A stretch of 64,000 bases of DNA, taken from Oasisia sp. SBJ-2009. Lineage: Eukaryota; Annelida; Polychaeta; Sabellida; Siboglinidae. Position 1 is the first letter of the stretch; each line of letters opens with the position of its first letter. The notes under the pieces are model-generated. The model did not search any database. It was not told the origin of the DNA and was given only the letters and a program-made list of their open reading frames with translations. A program made the position numbers and the translations under genes. The stretch spans positions 3,811,369 to 3,875,368 of the forward strand of contig OZ024857.1 in assembly GCA_964017155.1 (NCBI GenBank). Reading direction: 5' to 3'. Of the stretch, positions 1 to 11,710 are shown piece by piece.

Positions 1-372
1 TATAACATGGACACAATGATGTTAAAAATGCCTTTGCAGTTTGTTATTTCAAGAAGTGTATTTGATAATTTGAGACACACACAATGTCACAATGTATTTT
101 TAAAAAATCGATTATTCATTGAAGTTAAATAATTGATGGCAAAACATGGATGAAATATGCACAGAAACTCCTACCTGTATTCTTCTGTGTTTCTTACTTT
201 TCTAAATATACACCCAAGTGTATGTGACAGATAATCCAGGTTTAGACACTGACATTTTGAAAGATTGAGCTTATTTGCAAAAAAAGATATCGTGCACAAA
301 CTTATCATATGAGTGAACACTAGTAGAAATGTGCTTCTTCTTTTAGTTGACTCTGACTGTTAATTCTTTCAG

Positions 373-486
373 GTTTCTGCAGTATTTCTTTCCTTGATCC
401 CACAATGTGCAGTGAATGGAATTACGGCATTTGGGTATGCATATGTAGGAAGGTTACAGGTGGTTCATAATTATCAACATTTTTAA
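373..486 (+). CDS. putative terminal coding exon of unknown gene
   Basis: A good 3' splice site (ttaattctttcag, AG at 371-372) is followed by 37 open codons ending in TAA at 484-486. The peptide is hydrophobic in the middle (SLIPQCAVNGITAFGYAYVG), as a C-terminal membrane segment might be. If real, the rest of the gene lies left of the window. I do not recognise the product. An internal donor-like GTATGC at about 434 offers an alternative end. A frame this short can be open by chance, so this is a weak call. Confidence 0.25.
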   Translation, partial: VSAVFLSLIPQCAVNGITAFGYAYVGRLQVVHNYQHF

Positions 487-729
487 AGAGTACCTTGGTA
501 GACTCTTTCTTGACCCTCTCACCCCCCCAGAGAGTGCACTAAAATATGGTTGTTGTGGTGAATACATACCAACAATACTCTAGAGCAAGTAGGCTGCAAC
601 AGTTTTACATGTATTTAAAAATACACAGGACAAAAATACACGAGTCTGTCGTGTTAAGCAAAATTTTATTATGGTCAAATTGTAGAAATCATTCCAGCCA
701 TTGCTCAAAAATATATTAAAGACTTATTA

Positions 730-990
730 TCATTTGCCATTTTTCTCAACGACTAAATAATGAATTGTGTAGTACAATGCAGCAATACCCGTTAAAACAA
801 TTCTCATTTCCGGTATTAGCCTCCGTTCCGAGGTGGCATGAGGTGGCAGCACTGTCTTGCCGCAGGCTCTCCTCCTGGCGAAGTCACAAAGCCATATGAA
901 TATTGGTAACGCTAAACGTTTTCGTGAAAAATAGTATGGGAGCCTCCGACCCCTAGCGTTCGGTTTGTATGCTTCGGAAAAGTTTGACAA
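730..990 (-). CDS. hypothetical small basic protein or last exon
   Basis: An open frame of 86 codons ends at 730 on the minus strand. It has no upstream ATG (the frame opens with TTG), so it is more likely a 3' exon than a whole gene. It is arginine-rich, with one hydrophobic stretch near the C-terminus (MRIVLTGIAALYYTIHYLVV) that could be a single membrane anchor, followed by a short basic tail. A minus-strand AATAAA (TTTATT on plus at 665-670) lies 60 bases after the stop, as expected for a transcript end. The product is not recognised; small mitochondrial or ER membrane proteins have this look, but that is only a guess. Confidence 0.35.
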   Translation of the reverse strand: MSNFSEAYKPNARGRRLPYYFSRKRLALPIFIWLCDFARRRACGKTVLPPHATSERRLIPEMRIVLTGIAALYYTIHYLVVEKNGK

Positions 991-1524
991 TTATAAACGA
1001 CCCATAATTTATCTAATGAACTATTTCTTAAATTAGAGTTTAAATTTGTTGTACACCTGTAATGAAAACCAAGTTTAAATTTGTGTAAAACAATTAGTTG
1101 CTATATCGAGTACTGCTTTATAAGCAAGATTGTGTGCAGTAGCTATTAGCTAGTACAGCTGTACAGTATTTTCAATGAACCCTTAGCTCTCTCACTGTAT
1201 CTCTTGGGTAACAAATCTGGCAGTATTGGCAAAAATTGATTCTTTGTATGTATATAACTCTGCAATGTTCACAACCTTTAATTAAAATAACTGTTTCAGG
1301 TAACCCTGTAATTTAGTTTCATTAGAATACTCTTTTATTAATCATTAATGACTTTAATCTCAAATAACTCTGTTATTTATCATTGGTTATTAGTGATAAA
1401 ACATAATTGTAATGATATATTACATGGAATAATTGTTACATTCGGTTCAATCACACAATGTTTTTGTTGGCTTCTGATTGTCATACTTTATTATATGTCT
1501 GTATAGGTTGGCAGAATCTAGTCA

Positions 1525-1735
1525 TGGATATGGTCCCTGGAGAACATCTCATGTGGAGATGACCCCTGGAGCACGCATCAGGTGAACATAATCCCTGGAG
1601 CACACCTAAAACTGGTCATGATCCATCATGGGCCACATGTGATGTGGACATGGTCCCTGGAGCACAAAACTGGACATGTGATGTGGACATGGTCCCTGGA
1701 GCACAAAACTGGACATGTGATGTGGACATGGTCCC
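1525..1735. repeat. 39-bp tandem repeat, degenerate at its left side
   Basis: Three near-identical 39-bp units (containing GATGTGGACATGGTCCCTGG) run from about 1632 to 1733, with looser copies back to about 1525. Because 39 is a multiple of 3, the array reads as a repeating 13-residue peptide in one frame (within 1582-1821). The frame has no other coding support and I treat it as a by-product of the repeat. Confidence 0.8.
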
Positions 1736-1837
1736 CAAGCATGCATAATATTGTAAGACTGTCACATAGAACAAATAGAGAGGATGCAGTGATCGATCAC
1801 ATGATTAAGACAACTCTATGAAGTTGACCCTGGTTGC

Positions 1838-3130
1838 AGAACCAACAAATGAGATGCACTGAACTTTATCCCAGTTGCTGCATCAACCAATGAGATGCAC
1901 TGAACTTTATCCCAGTTGCTGCATCAACCAATGAGATGCATTGAACTTTATCCCAGTTGCTGCATCAACCAATGAGATGCAGTGAACTTTATCCCAGTTG
2001 CTGCATCAACCAATGAGATGCACTGAACTTTATCCCAGTTGTTGCATCAACCAATGAGATGCAGTGAACTTTATCCCAGTTGCTGCATCAACCAATGAGA
2101 TGCACTGAACTTTATCCCAGTTGCTGCATCAACCAATGAGATGCAGTGAACTTTATCCCAGTTGCTGCATCAACCAATGAGATGCAGTGAACTTTATCCC
2201 AGTTGTTGCATCAACCAATGAGATGCACTGAACTTTATCCCAGTTGCTGCATCAACCAATGAGATGCACTGAACTTTATCCCAGTTGCTGCATCAACCAA
2301 TGAGATGCAGTGAACTTTATCCCAGTTGCTGCATCAACCAATGAGATGCATTGAACTTTATCCCAGTTGCTGCATCAACCAATGAGATGCAGTGAACTTT
2401 ATCCCAGTTGCTGCATCAACCAATGAGATGCACTGAACTTTATCCCAGTTGTTGCATCAACCAATGAGATGCAGTGAACTTTATCCCAGTTGCTGCATCA
2501 ACCAATGAGATGCAGTGAACTTTATCCCAGTTACTGCATCAACCAATGAGATGCAGTGAACTTTATCCCAGTTGCTGCATCAACCAATGAGATGCAGTGA
2601 ACTTTATCCCAGTTGTTGCATCAACCAATGAGATGCACTGAACTTTATCCCAGTTGCTGCATCAACCAATGAGATGCACTGAACTTTATCCCAGTTGCTG
2701 CATCAACCAATGAGATGCAGTGAACTTTATCCCAGTTGCTGCATCAACCAATGAGATGCAGTGAACTTTATCCCAGTTGTTGCATCAACCAATGAGATGC
2801 ACTGAACTTTATCCCAGTTGCTGCATCAACCAATGAGATGCACTGAACTTTATCCCACTTGCTGCATCAACCAATGAGATGCACTGAACTTTACCCCAGT
2901 TGTTGCATCAACCAATGAGATGCAGTGAACTTTATCCCAGTTGCTGCATCAACCAATGAGATGCAGTGAACTTTATCCCAGTTGCTGCATCAACCAATGA
3001 GATGCAGTGAACTTTATCCCAGTTGCTGCATCAACCAATGAGATGCACTGAACTTTATCCCAATTGCTGTATCAACCAATGAGATGTACATAATGTGGTA
3101 ACACTTGCTGATTTGACCAATGAGATACAT
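1838..3130. repeat. 41-bp satellite array, about 30 units, with higher-order structure
   Basis: Units of 41 bp (core ATCAACCAATGAGATGCA, then C, G or T, then TGAACTTTATCCCAGTTG) repeat about 30 times. Variant bases at two positions (the base after GATGCA, and GTTGCTGC versus GTTGTTGC) form a pattern that recurs every 10 units: the rare T variant appears at about 1941 and again at 2351, exactly 410 bp apart. The last units decay (3060-3130). CCAAT pentamers occur once per unit. There are no spacers of the CRISPR kind. Confidence 0.95.
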
Positions 3131-5578
3131 TGCTGGTGTTTCCTTTGGATACATCCGGACAAGTTGAGTTGGCGTATGTACGTTTAAAAATGAGAAACAT
3201 TTAATAATTTTGTATTGAGCTAGACAGCATTTTATATCCCCAGTAGTTTTAATATATGCATATTAGATCATATTTGTTTAGACCAGCAAAATGTTGTGTG
3301 GCTAAGCCTTCGCTGTATGGTGATATTAAATACAGATATTTTATTATGTGTAAACCAGATCAGTAGTGAATTATAATGTTGGGGTGATGTCAGCAGCTAC
3401 TGTGAAAGTCACACTACCATTGTCATGGCAACCTGTGGTCATACCGGGGTGATGTGTAGTGAAGTGAAGTAACATTACCTGGGGATAGTTGGTTGCTGAT
3501 TACATGTTGGCTTTACATACATTTTAAAGCTAGCTTTTGGGGAAATGTATCTATGCGGAACTAGTGCAGTAATTTACACAGAACAGCAAATGTACATTTG
3601 TAGAACAACATATTTTGTACGACATATTTGCACTGTAATTGCATATGCCGTGACTATGAGAGCATTGTGAAAATGTCCACTCCATTATATAAAACGAAAC
3701 CAGTGGACAGTGTAATCTTGTATTGGTTTGATTTCCTATGGAGTCAGTGTTTGGTCTAGTCTAATAAGATTGGTTTCTGCGTGATAAAATGCCTTACCTT
3801 TTTACATTCTGGTACTTAGAATTGGAAGTTCTTTGAGCGAAAAGTGTTGAATAGTGTGATGTATTCTTTGCATCAGAATCTGTCCAATGGCAATTAAATT
3901 ATACATACATTGATACAACACTTGCAAGGATTATTGTGTATGGGACTGGAAGCAAATAAGTAATTTATTTCCAACAACATAAAAAAAATTACATTGCTAT
4001 ATACAATTTTTAAATGTGATGCATGTGTGAATATAATATACAATAAATATGTGAACGATATTAAATGTATATTTATTATATATATTCGACAGGCTATTAT
4101 GTGTTCATGTACATGACCAGGATAGTCTAGTCAGATGTCATGATAGATGCTGTGATTGAACATGTGATTTCCAGATATTTTGAATTGTCAATGTATCATT
4201 TTTCATGCATAATATGTTGAATGTTTTTTTCAATAAATGCTTCTAGATTTCCAATGTTTGATTGTGGATAACTGTTGCCCTTTATTAGAGGTTTATGTCA
4301 TTGAAATGCGGACATTCATAATTTGTCGTGAAGTGAGAGCATCACTTTTTATTTTATGTTTAATGGTTGAGTGTTTGTTCTGTCAGTTTACTTGTAGAGT
4401 ACAGTAGATGCATCTGGGCACAGACGCATTTTAATATATTTCTCAACACAGATAACCTTACTATAAATTAAAATGATTAACGGATATAAGTGTCAGGTAT
4501 TTTTTTGTTTAATTAAACACGTTATTTACATTAGTAATGTTCACGCTGATGTTGCTCAACTTCTGTTACTGTTGAAGATATACTCAAGTAGATAAATTAT
4601 GTAAGAATTTTATTATCTAAAAAGACATACACCAACAATTCAATAATTTTGCATCCAAGTTGAAAAATCTATATTAATATACAACATGTATGCACCATTC
4701 AACTTATAATTGTCCATGCACAAATAATAGTACCAGTGCACACACAAGTTGAAACATATATATGTAGAATTAGAATGTGTCCCTAATTCCAGGAAATATA
4801 ATATAGTTTGTCACACCACATCCACACATAATAATGGCTAAAAGGCCTTTTCATTAAACGATTATTGTATATTTACAATATGTGTAGATAATGAAGTATG
4901 AATGCTGTCAAATATTCCAGCTAGGCCCATGCTACAATGTATTATTTAATGACCACTAATACATAACATTTGCATAATTTCCCAAGCCATTATATTAAGT
5001 ACAACCTGTGAACTCTGTAACATGCAGTCCTAAATCAGTCTCTCGTAGAAACTGCTGAATAGGAATGTCAGATATAAACCTGGAAGCCCTTTGCAAACAC
5101 CAATTTCATGAATAGTACTACCCTGCCACAGTACCTCCATGATAGAAGTACAATACATGACCTGTAGTATTTAAATAACAGCTTCAAAATCGTATGCGAT
5201 GATGCATTTTCAAGAGTTCAACCCATTCTTTGTCACATGAAAATTTGTTTAAAAAAATGAACAGTACTTCATTGTAAAATTAAAATGTTACACACACAAT
5301 TTTTTATTTGCCCGACAAGAAATGGAGTGTCATTTTGTAAGACCAATTTTTACTATAAACAAATAGCATACGCATGCAATGTTGTCATATACTGGTTATC
5401 TGTTGCAATACTAGCAATGAAATGAAAATCAATAAAACACTCGCTGCCAAGCCTTTCACCAACGAACATTAACAATCCTCAACCAACTACATGTATGTCT
5501 ATAATTCTTGTGTGCAAATTTCACCCCCTAATCACAGGAGAACAGCAGAGAAGTGGATGCACAACCCCCCCCCCCCCC
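3131..5578. other. AT-rich intergenic stretch, nothing recognised
   Basis: I see no supported gene here. The sequence is AT-rich, with several plus-strand AATAAA hexamers (for example about 4234 and 4043) and frequent stops in all frames. A poly-C tract of about 15 bases sits at 5565-5579. Confidence 0.5.
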
Positions 5579-5652
5579 TCAAAGGTAGGAGTGAGGTGAG
5601 ACGCTGTACACCTGCCTAATTAATGACAGGCAATGATGATGCGATTGGCTTC

Positions 5653-5807
5653 CTAAAAAAAGTCTGGAATGTGATGAATGTTGAGTGGAAATCGTAGGTC
5701 AGACAATAACCGTGTCCCCGCAATCATCGACTCCACCACATGGTCACTGCACACAGTAGTCCACTTGACATGATGATGACATTTGACCTCACAGATCCAG
5801 CTCCCAG
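5653..5807 (-). CDS. putative terminal exon, unknown product
   Basis: On the minus strand a strong acceptor (cttgttgtttcag, AG at 5809-5808) opens a phase-1 frame of 50 codons that ends in TAG at 5655-5653. The peptide contains ICEVKCHHHVKWTTVCSDHV, so it is Cys/His-rich at its start. The entry phase equals that of the Ly6 gene introns upstream on the same strand, so it could be an alternative last exon of that gene or of a separate one. A minus-strand AATAAA (plus 5303-5308) lies about 350 bases downstream. Product unknown. Confidence 0.25.
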
Positions 5808-5869
5808 CTGAAACAACAAGTTAACAACAGTCAGTTATCTGCCTGAATTTAATTCTAACTACACTAAAA

Positions 5870-5883
5870 TTATATATATATAC

Positions 5884-5916
<33 letters not shown>
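5870..5916. repeat. (TA)n microsatellite
   Basis: About 47 bp of near-pure TA dinucleotides with ATAC and ATGT interruptions. Confidence 0.9.
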
Positions 5917-6913
5917 ATAGCAGGCTTGGTAACAAATGCATACCATTCCATGCGAATGCCTATTTCTATGATCACATTCAATTAAAACTAGAATTAATTT
6001 GTGGTTTTATAAAAAAAAGCTTAGTGTTTGTAGGTATTTGTCTCACTATCACTAATAGTGCTGCTGTAGCAGTGATGTGAGAAGTTATGTAATTTGGGGG
6101 GGGGGCTGAGAACCACAGTAGCTTCAGTCTTCCCCCTGTGGCACAGGACAGATAATGGAATACAAGGGGTGATGCTAGAAAATTGGGTGCACGGGTGATG
6201 GGTGTAGTCTAGCTAGTTTGCATCATCCAATAACCAATATATTTTGGCGAACTGATTCTTATGATATTTCATGATATTGTATATATCCATAGCTGATTGT
6301 GATACTTTCAATTTTAAACCTTCATTTAACTTTTTAAATTACTTAAAAGGCAATTCAACAAAATGTCCAGTGTCCACATCTGATCAAATGATTTTTTTTG
6401 AAAATGTTGACATGGTAATTTTGCGAAAAAATTATTAATATACTTCTGTCAGTTATTTATACTAACAAACAATAAATTCAGAAATTCAATAAGATAAAAG
6501 AATTGATTTGGGTTTGGTAAAAAATGTATCATATTTTTCTTCAAATCTATATTTTTGTCTAGATTGAATAAGTAGTTCTGAAGCTATGAAAGTTAAATAA
6601 AATAGTATATTTCAGGATGATTGTGCATACTATTACCATTTACCCCAAACATGGCTACAACAATTAAGAAAGACATGAGTACAATAATTCTGGGTAACAA
6701 ACTAAAATGTTTGACAAACATATTTTTCAAACCGATAAACTAGTTTTTCTAGATAAAATACGCAGTTTTGAAGGCTTGAAAGTTAAATAATAATAAAATA
6801 ATATAAAATAATACATAAATTTATACAATAATACATAATACATAAATATAAATAATACATAAAATAATAAATTTCACGAGTACAAATCTACAACCACACA
6901 ACAGATGCAAGAA

Positions 6914-7110
6914 TTAAGATGTGTGACGAACCGTGGCGTAGAAGTTGCACAGGTCACCAGCGCAGCACTCGACACACTCCCAGTCGTTGTACCAGTCGCG
7001 CTTACACTTGAGACCGAGTGAGTCCTTCAGGTCCTTGCACCTCTCCTCCTTCTCACAGTCCTTCGTGATGTAGTGGATGCGGTCTCCCACGGGCGTCCAG
7101 TAGGGTGGAA
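6914..7110 (-). CDS. Ly6-like gene exon 3 (C-terminal half of LU domain)
   Basis: The acceptor ACCTCTCCCCTAG (AG at 7112-7111) opens a phase-1 frame of 64 codons to a TAA at 6916-6914. It contains cysteines spaced as in LU domains and ends with [13 protein letters not shown] plus a ten-residue hydrophilic tail. Confidence 0.85.
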
Positions 7111-7599
7111 CTAGGGGAGAGGTCACGGGGTCACGACATGTCTCAAAACACACGCAATAGTATTCAATGTCACTGCATGTGATATGTTTTCTAAAGACTT
7201 GAATGTGCAATTAAGACCAAACAAATTATTAATAAAATAATAATAATGTGTTTTTATGTTGTGCCCCAGTCAAAGTATTATTGGGTGCTTTGCAATAAAG
7301 TGTGTTTATAGAATTAATATAAGTATATAATTTTATAATAACAGTAATTGGCAAATGAAAATATATTGAAAAACATACATATATTCAGCTTCTATGGTTG
7401 CAGACAAATGAACTTATTATAATTTACAGGTACAGAGTATGTTTTTCAATATTTTCATTTGCAAATTACTGTTATTATATTATATATTTATATTACAATT
7501 ATACATATATGCATATATGCATATATGCATATATATATATATATATATATGCATATATGCATATATGCATATATGCATATATGCATATATGCATATATG

Positions 7600-7648
<49 letters not shown>

Positions 7649-8009
7649 CATAGACATCATCACAAAAATATATGAAATTACAAGTTCATAAAACAATAAA
7701 CTAAAACAGATTAATAAAGCACATAAACAAGTTAATACAATAGACTAAGATGTTGTCAATGTTAAGGGGACAAGTGCTTTGAATTTGTTATGCTATAGAA
7801 CTAAAATGTGGTGGGAATTATCTTTGTGGGTTAAAATATAATAAGTGGAATTTTTATTTTTGGGTACCTCGGAAATGAGACATTTTTGGGTACCCCTTTT
7901 TATGCACAAATTCCAAAACAATGGATGGTGCCACAACATGTTAAATAGGCTGTGTTGTACATATACATGTATCTACAAACTGTGAAGAGGAATGTTTATT
8001 ATCCACAGA

Positions 8010-8042
<33 letters not shown>

Positions 8043-10051
8043 TATATATACAATATTTTTTGAACACGGTAGATAAAGTCTCTTATTTTTAGGATGGGTG
8101 CATCAAGATAAATTGGAAAGTAAAGTGCATATACAAAATCCATCTTGATAGTTTGTAGTTGCTTTGCCTTACGGTTTTTCAAGGATGTTCTTAGCCATTG
8201 CGTAAATTTCATGCAGATCCTGTGAGAAAACGGTAAGGCAGACCAACTCATTGTGACCAATAGGGAACTTGGCTGAATACCATCCAAAACAAAACCAGAA
8301 TGTAAATGTTTGCATTATTGACGTGTATACGTACTTGCCCATTTGATCCTTGTCAAGCAGGCATCATATTTCTGTTCGCATTGTTTCACGGTCTTTATGC
8401 ATTTCTCCTTGTTGCTGTCCTGGTTCTTACAAGCATAACACTCCAGGGAGCAAACTACAACCAACAAACGCACATCATGGCATGGAACTTAGAGAGAAAC
8501 AGTGTCGTTTTTATTTTTAAAACAGCGTTTCTCTGTTTGTTTGTTTGTTACCCAAAATCTATGTCAGTTTTGTTTTGGGTTGATAATTTACATGTGACCT
8601 AGTGGGGTGGTTTGTATATTTAAAAATTTCATTTGTATCTGACAGTATGTAAATACTTTTTCAAAAGTATTTGTTTTTGACATTCAGTAATTAAAAACAT
8701 TTGTAGTTAAATACTTTCTTAAAGTATTTGTTGAGATTTTCAAATATTTTCAAAAACATTTGTCAATACAAACATTTCTGTTTCACAATCACATGTAATG
8801 CCTGCCAAACTGATTACCTTTCACCAAACTAATTGATTTCAACCTTCAAATTGCCCACCAATTGCAACCTTAATCTTTCACCCAACAGTGCTAATTAGTA
8901 ATTACTGAAGAAGACACTTAACAGGAGGTGTCCCCCATGGCCCTGGCAATTACCACAACTTTTGTTTGCTTCCAGTCAGAGGATGGATTACAGACTGATC
9001 TGCAGTGAGCAGTGGCCATAGGACAATATGCCATTCGTTCTTGAACATGCTCCAAGCAGGTACCCAGGGTATTCTGGTTTCCAGGCTGTCTTTCAAGTTG
9101 AGCTGTCACACTTGACACTTCCTCACAAGAACCTAGCAGTCATTAGCACTGTCTTTTCTGAGGGCAACATAGGCATTTTACTTTGTAGATAGATGTTTCT
9201 GAATCAGTTGCCACTGTGATGTCATTAGCAGTAACAAGACTCCCTAGCTCTGGTCTGCCTGTCATTGCATGAACAAAACACTAATTATGCCTATAAACTA
9301 GATGTCTCGATATATGATTGGCTTTTACCTATATATAGCATATCACTAGTGGTTTATTGTTCTACTCTTATTTACACAAACATTAGCCACACAATATGTC
9401 TCTTGAAGTGATCAAGTTATAATAAATTATACATTTTGCAGTTTCGCTTGTTTGCATTTGTTTTTAGGCCTCGTTGTTTTAACAATTTTTATAATTTATT
9501 ATATTATGTTTTTTTAACTTCAATCACGAATTTAAATATATACTATATACTCCTTCGCTCAGCCTTACTTCACGGGAGGGGGCAACACGGAGTCACGATA
9601 TGGATCCCGCATTCCACAATATCATAGAGACATAGGGCGCCCAATACCATATGCACTCCATTAATTTTGTTTCCATGTATTTTGTGGCATGATTTTTACG
9701 CAATTAACAAATCGATCTACAAGTGCAAGAATGTCATCATATAATGTTATCATATAACGACACATCTGACTAGATCAAACAAATCACAATGGAAATAAAC
9801 GTATATACAATATTCGACACCTGACTGCAAATGGTCAACTAGAAAATGTTTGTAACACCTGTCCTGTAGTGTAGGCTGTACACCAGAGTGTCACTATGAT
9901 TATTAAAGTTTATTTTTGCACAATTAATCGATTTGGTGGACGCTTGAACCGATCCAAACCTATACATAGCGTGCCTTATATAACTCTGCCAAAACTTACC
10001 GGTTGACGAAAGCGCAAAAATGGAAATTAAAAACAAATACAGCCCCTCCAT
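6914..10051 (-). CDS. secreted Ly6/uPAR (LU) domain protein, three exons
   Basis: Exons on the minus strand are 10051-10000, 8454-8335 and 7110-6914, giving 122 residues. Exon 1 encodes a signal peptide ([17 protein letters not shown]) and ends at a consensus donor GTAAGT. Exon 2 begins after TTGTAG and carries the LU opening LECYACKN. Exon 3 carries the closing CCAGDLCN, the hallmark CCxxDxCN motif of the three-finger fold. Both introns are phase 1, and the frame is kept exactly across both joins. The predicted mature chain has about 12 to 13 cysteines, more than the usual 10. There is no hydrophobic tail after the LU domain, so a GPI anchor is not expected and the protein should be secreted. 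LU proteins bind receptors or other extracellular proteins; the partner here cannot be told. Introns contain microsatellites. The gene is divergent from the methyltransferase gene that starts at 11711. Confidence 0.85.
7497..7646. repeat. (AT)n and (ATGCAT)n microsatellite in Ly6-like intron 2
   Basis: TA runs alternate with blocks of ATGCAT hexamers (7507-7530 and 7549-7600). A further short (TA)n lies at 8010-8050. Confidence 0.9.
8335..8454 (-). CDS. Ly6-like gene exon 2 (N-terminal half of LU domain)
   Basis: This 120-bp exon runs from an acceptor (GTTGGTTGTAG) to a donor GTACGT. It encodes six to seven cysteines in a charged, helix-poor context starting [11 protein letters not shown]. 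Entry and exit are both phase 1. It has no stop or start of its own, so it is easily missed; the opposite-strand open frame at 8306-8602 is only its shadow. Confidence 0.82.
10000..10051 (-). CDS. Ly6-like gene exon 1 (signal peptide)
   Basis: ATG at 10051 starts 17 codons of a typical hydrophobic signal sequence and leaves one base (phase 1) before the GTAAGT donor at 9999-9994. Reading on into the intron in the same frame gives a longer open frame (to 9839), which is not the gene. Confidence 0.8.
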
Positions 10052-11710
10052 CGTTTTGCACCTTTATTGCTGACCCAGATGCGTTTCACAGGTGCGCAGT
10101 GTCAACCGGAATCAATCCGGCTCGCCTCATTTCTACTTTTCGGGGAGACTGTAATTTTGCAAATTATACAATTTTGTATATCTTCGCCAACGAATGTGTT
10201 ATTATTTAGCAACGTATATGTGAACTACGTATGTTGACCAAACCAAACGGGAATTAAGGTATTTCACAAAAAATACATAATCGCCATCGGCATAACACGC
10301 GCCGTTGAGGAGGTTACCCCTATGTACATGCAGCGGCGATGAACTCGTCCAAAACCACGGCCGAGTAGACAAACTCCCCTTTGTACAATGCGCTAGGTGG
10401 CAGCACTAAAACGAAGTTTGGAAGTTATCTATGTCCCATCCTAGGGCCATACTAGGCTAATTAATGGCCATACAACTCAAGAGGGCGTCTTTCCCCCACT
10501 GTCGTTGTCACCAAAACATGGGTAAAACGCCCCACCTTTTTACTTCGGTCTTAGCGACTACTGAATTACTCAATAGGTTGGAGCTGGTCTAAACAGTTAT
10601 ATGTAAACCAAAGTTCGCCCAACTTAAGTTGCAATAACCGATCCCGGAAAGGTAAGCACTCACGTACTATATTTAATTACTGCATGGTCCCCATCCCACA
10701 GGTAAACTCGAATGTAAACACGAACATTCTGGACGAGTGGACCGCTGCTCGTGTAGGGCGCCAACTGTGAGCGATAACACAGCATACACACAACAGGTGG
10801 AAACACTTCGTATGTATACGTTTAAATTAACACCTACATATGTGCGATGAACACTGAAGATTACACGCCCACATATGTATTGTAGCGTAGCCGTAGCCTA
10901 AGTCTTAAGGCTAAGAGTAGGTCGTGAGGCAGCATTCGCAAACTACACTAATATTTCACAGGGAATTGCCGATCAAGATTGTTAGCCATTACAACGTAGT
11001 CAATATGGCCCAGCTTTGTGAAAACTTACTGAAGCATCAAGTCGCTTGATATCTTGTAGTTACGTAACACGTACCACTGCGCAAGTAAATTTACAAAACA
11101 ATTATGTAAAATCCGATGTTTTCCTTCAAATAGCTGCATCCTTTAGCGTTAACGCAACGTTTTCGTGGCCTACGGCTACGTAAAATTGTGGTTCTAATTA
11201 TAATATCATAGTCATACCCAGGATTGACATGCTGGGGGGAATCAGTAGTGGATTTTCGTTAGAAGTAGCCATGAGCGGCAGAACTGGATGCTCCATGCCA
11301 TCATTCGTTGTATATCTCTTATAGTGCTAACTGTTTTGGTTGTCCGGGCAACGAGAACCGCCCCTGGATATTTGGCAATTCCTTTTTATGTGTTTGCAGA
11401 ACATGAGATTATCCCTTAAAAGGATCCCGATTTGACGCTGAAATATATACTTCCTTTGGGGCTGTATTATATGGCAGTCTAGACAACCATATTGTCATCA
11501 AATGTGCCAAATGCTGAGAGAAATGTATATACATATAAGCTGATGGAAGCTAGGACATGAATGAAGACGACCAAACGCAGCTTACAAACACTGTCATATT
11601 CACGAATTAACATCGTTATTTTTCATGTTTTTTTTCAGGCGTGGACGCGACACGACGGGGCGTCACCAGAGTCGCCATTGAAAGTGACCTAAACACTGTT
11701 GGCGACACTC
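10052..11710. promoter_or_regulatory. divergent intergenic region between the Ly6-like and methyltransferase genes
   Basis: This 1.66-kb interval holds the 5' sides of two genes facing away from each other. It is less AT-rich than its surroundings, with many CpG dinucleotides at about 10080-10900. A pyrimidine tract ending in cag (TTTTTTTTCAG, AG at 11638-11639) lies 71 bases before the methyltransferase ATG and suggests an upstream untranslated exon. No TATA box stands out. Promoter function is inferred from layout only. Confidence 0.4.

Noticed and set aside
1582..1821. Open frame with repeated MWTWSLEHKTGHV
   Set aside because: It is produced by a 39-bp tandem repeat (multiple of three) and has no independent coding support.
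1838..3130. Regular array resembling a CRISPR
   Set aside because: Units are contiguous 41-bp repeats without unique spacers, in a eukaryotic genome.
8918..9118. 66-codon minus frame with several cysteines in Ly6 intron 1
   Set aside because: It has no LU motif and no splice signals in matching phase; cysteine spacing does not match the Ly6 exons.
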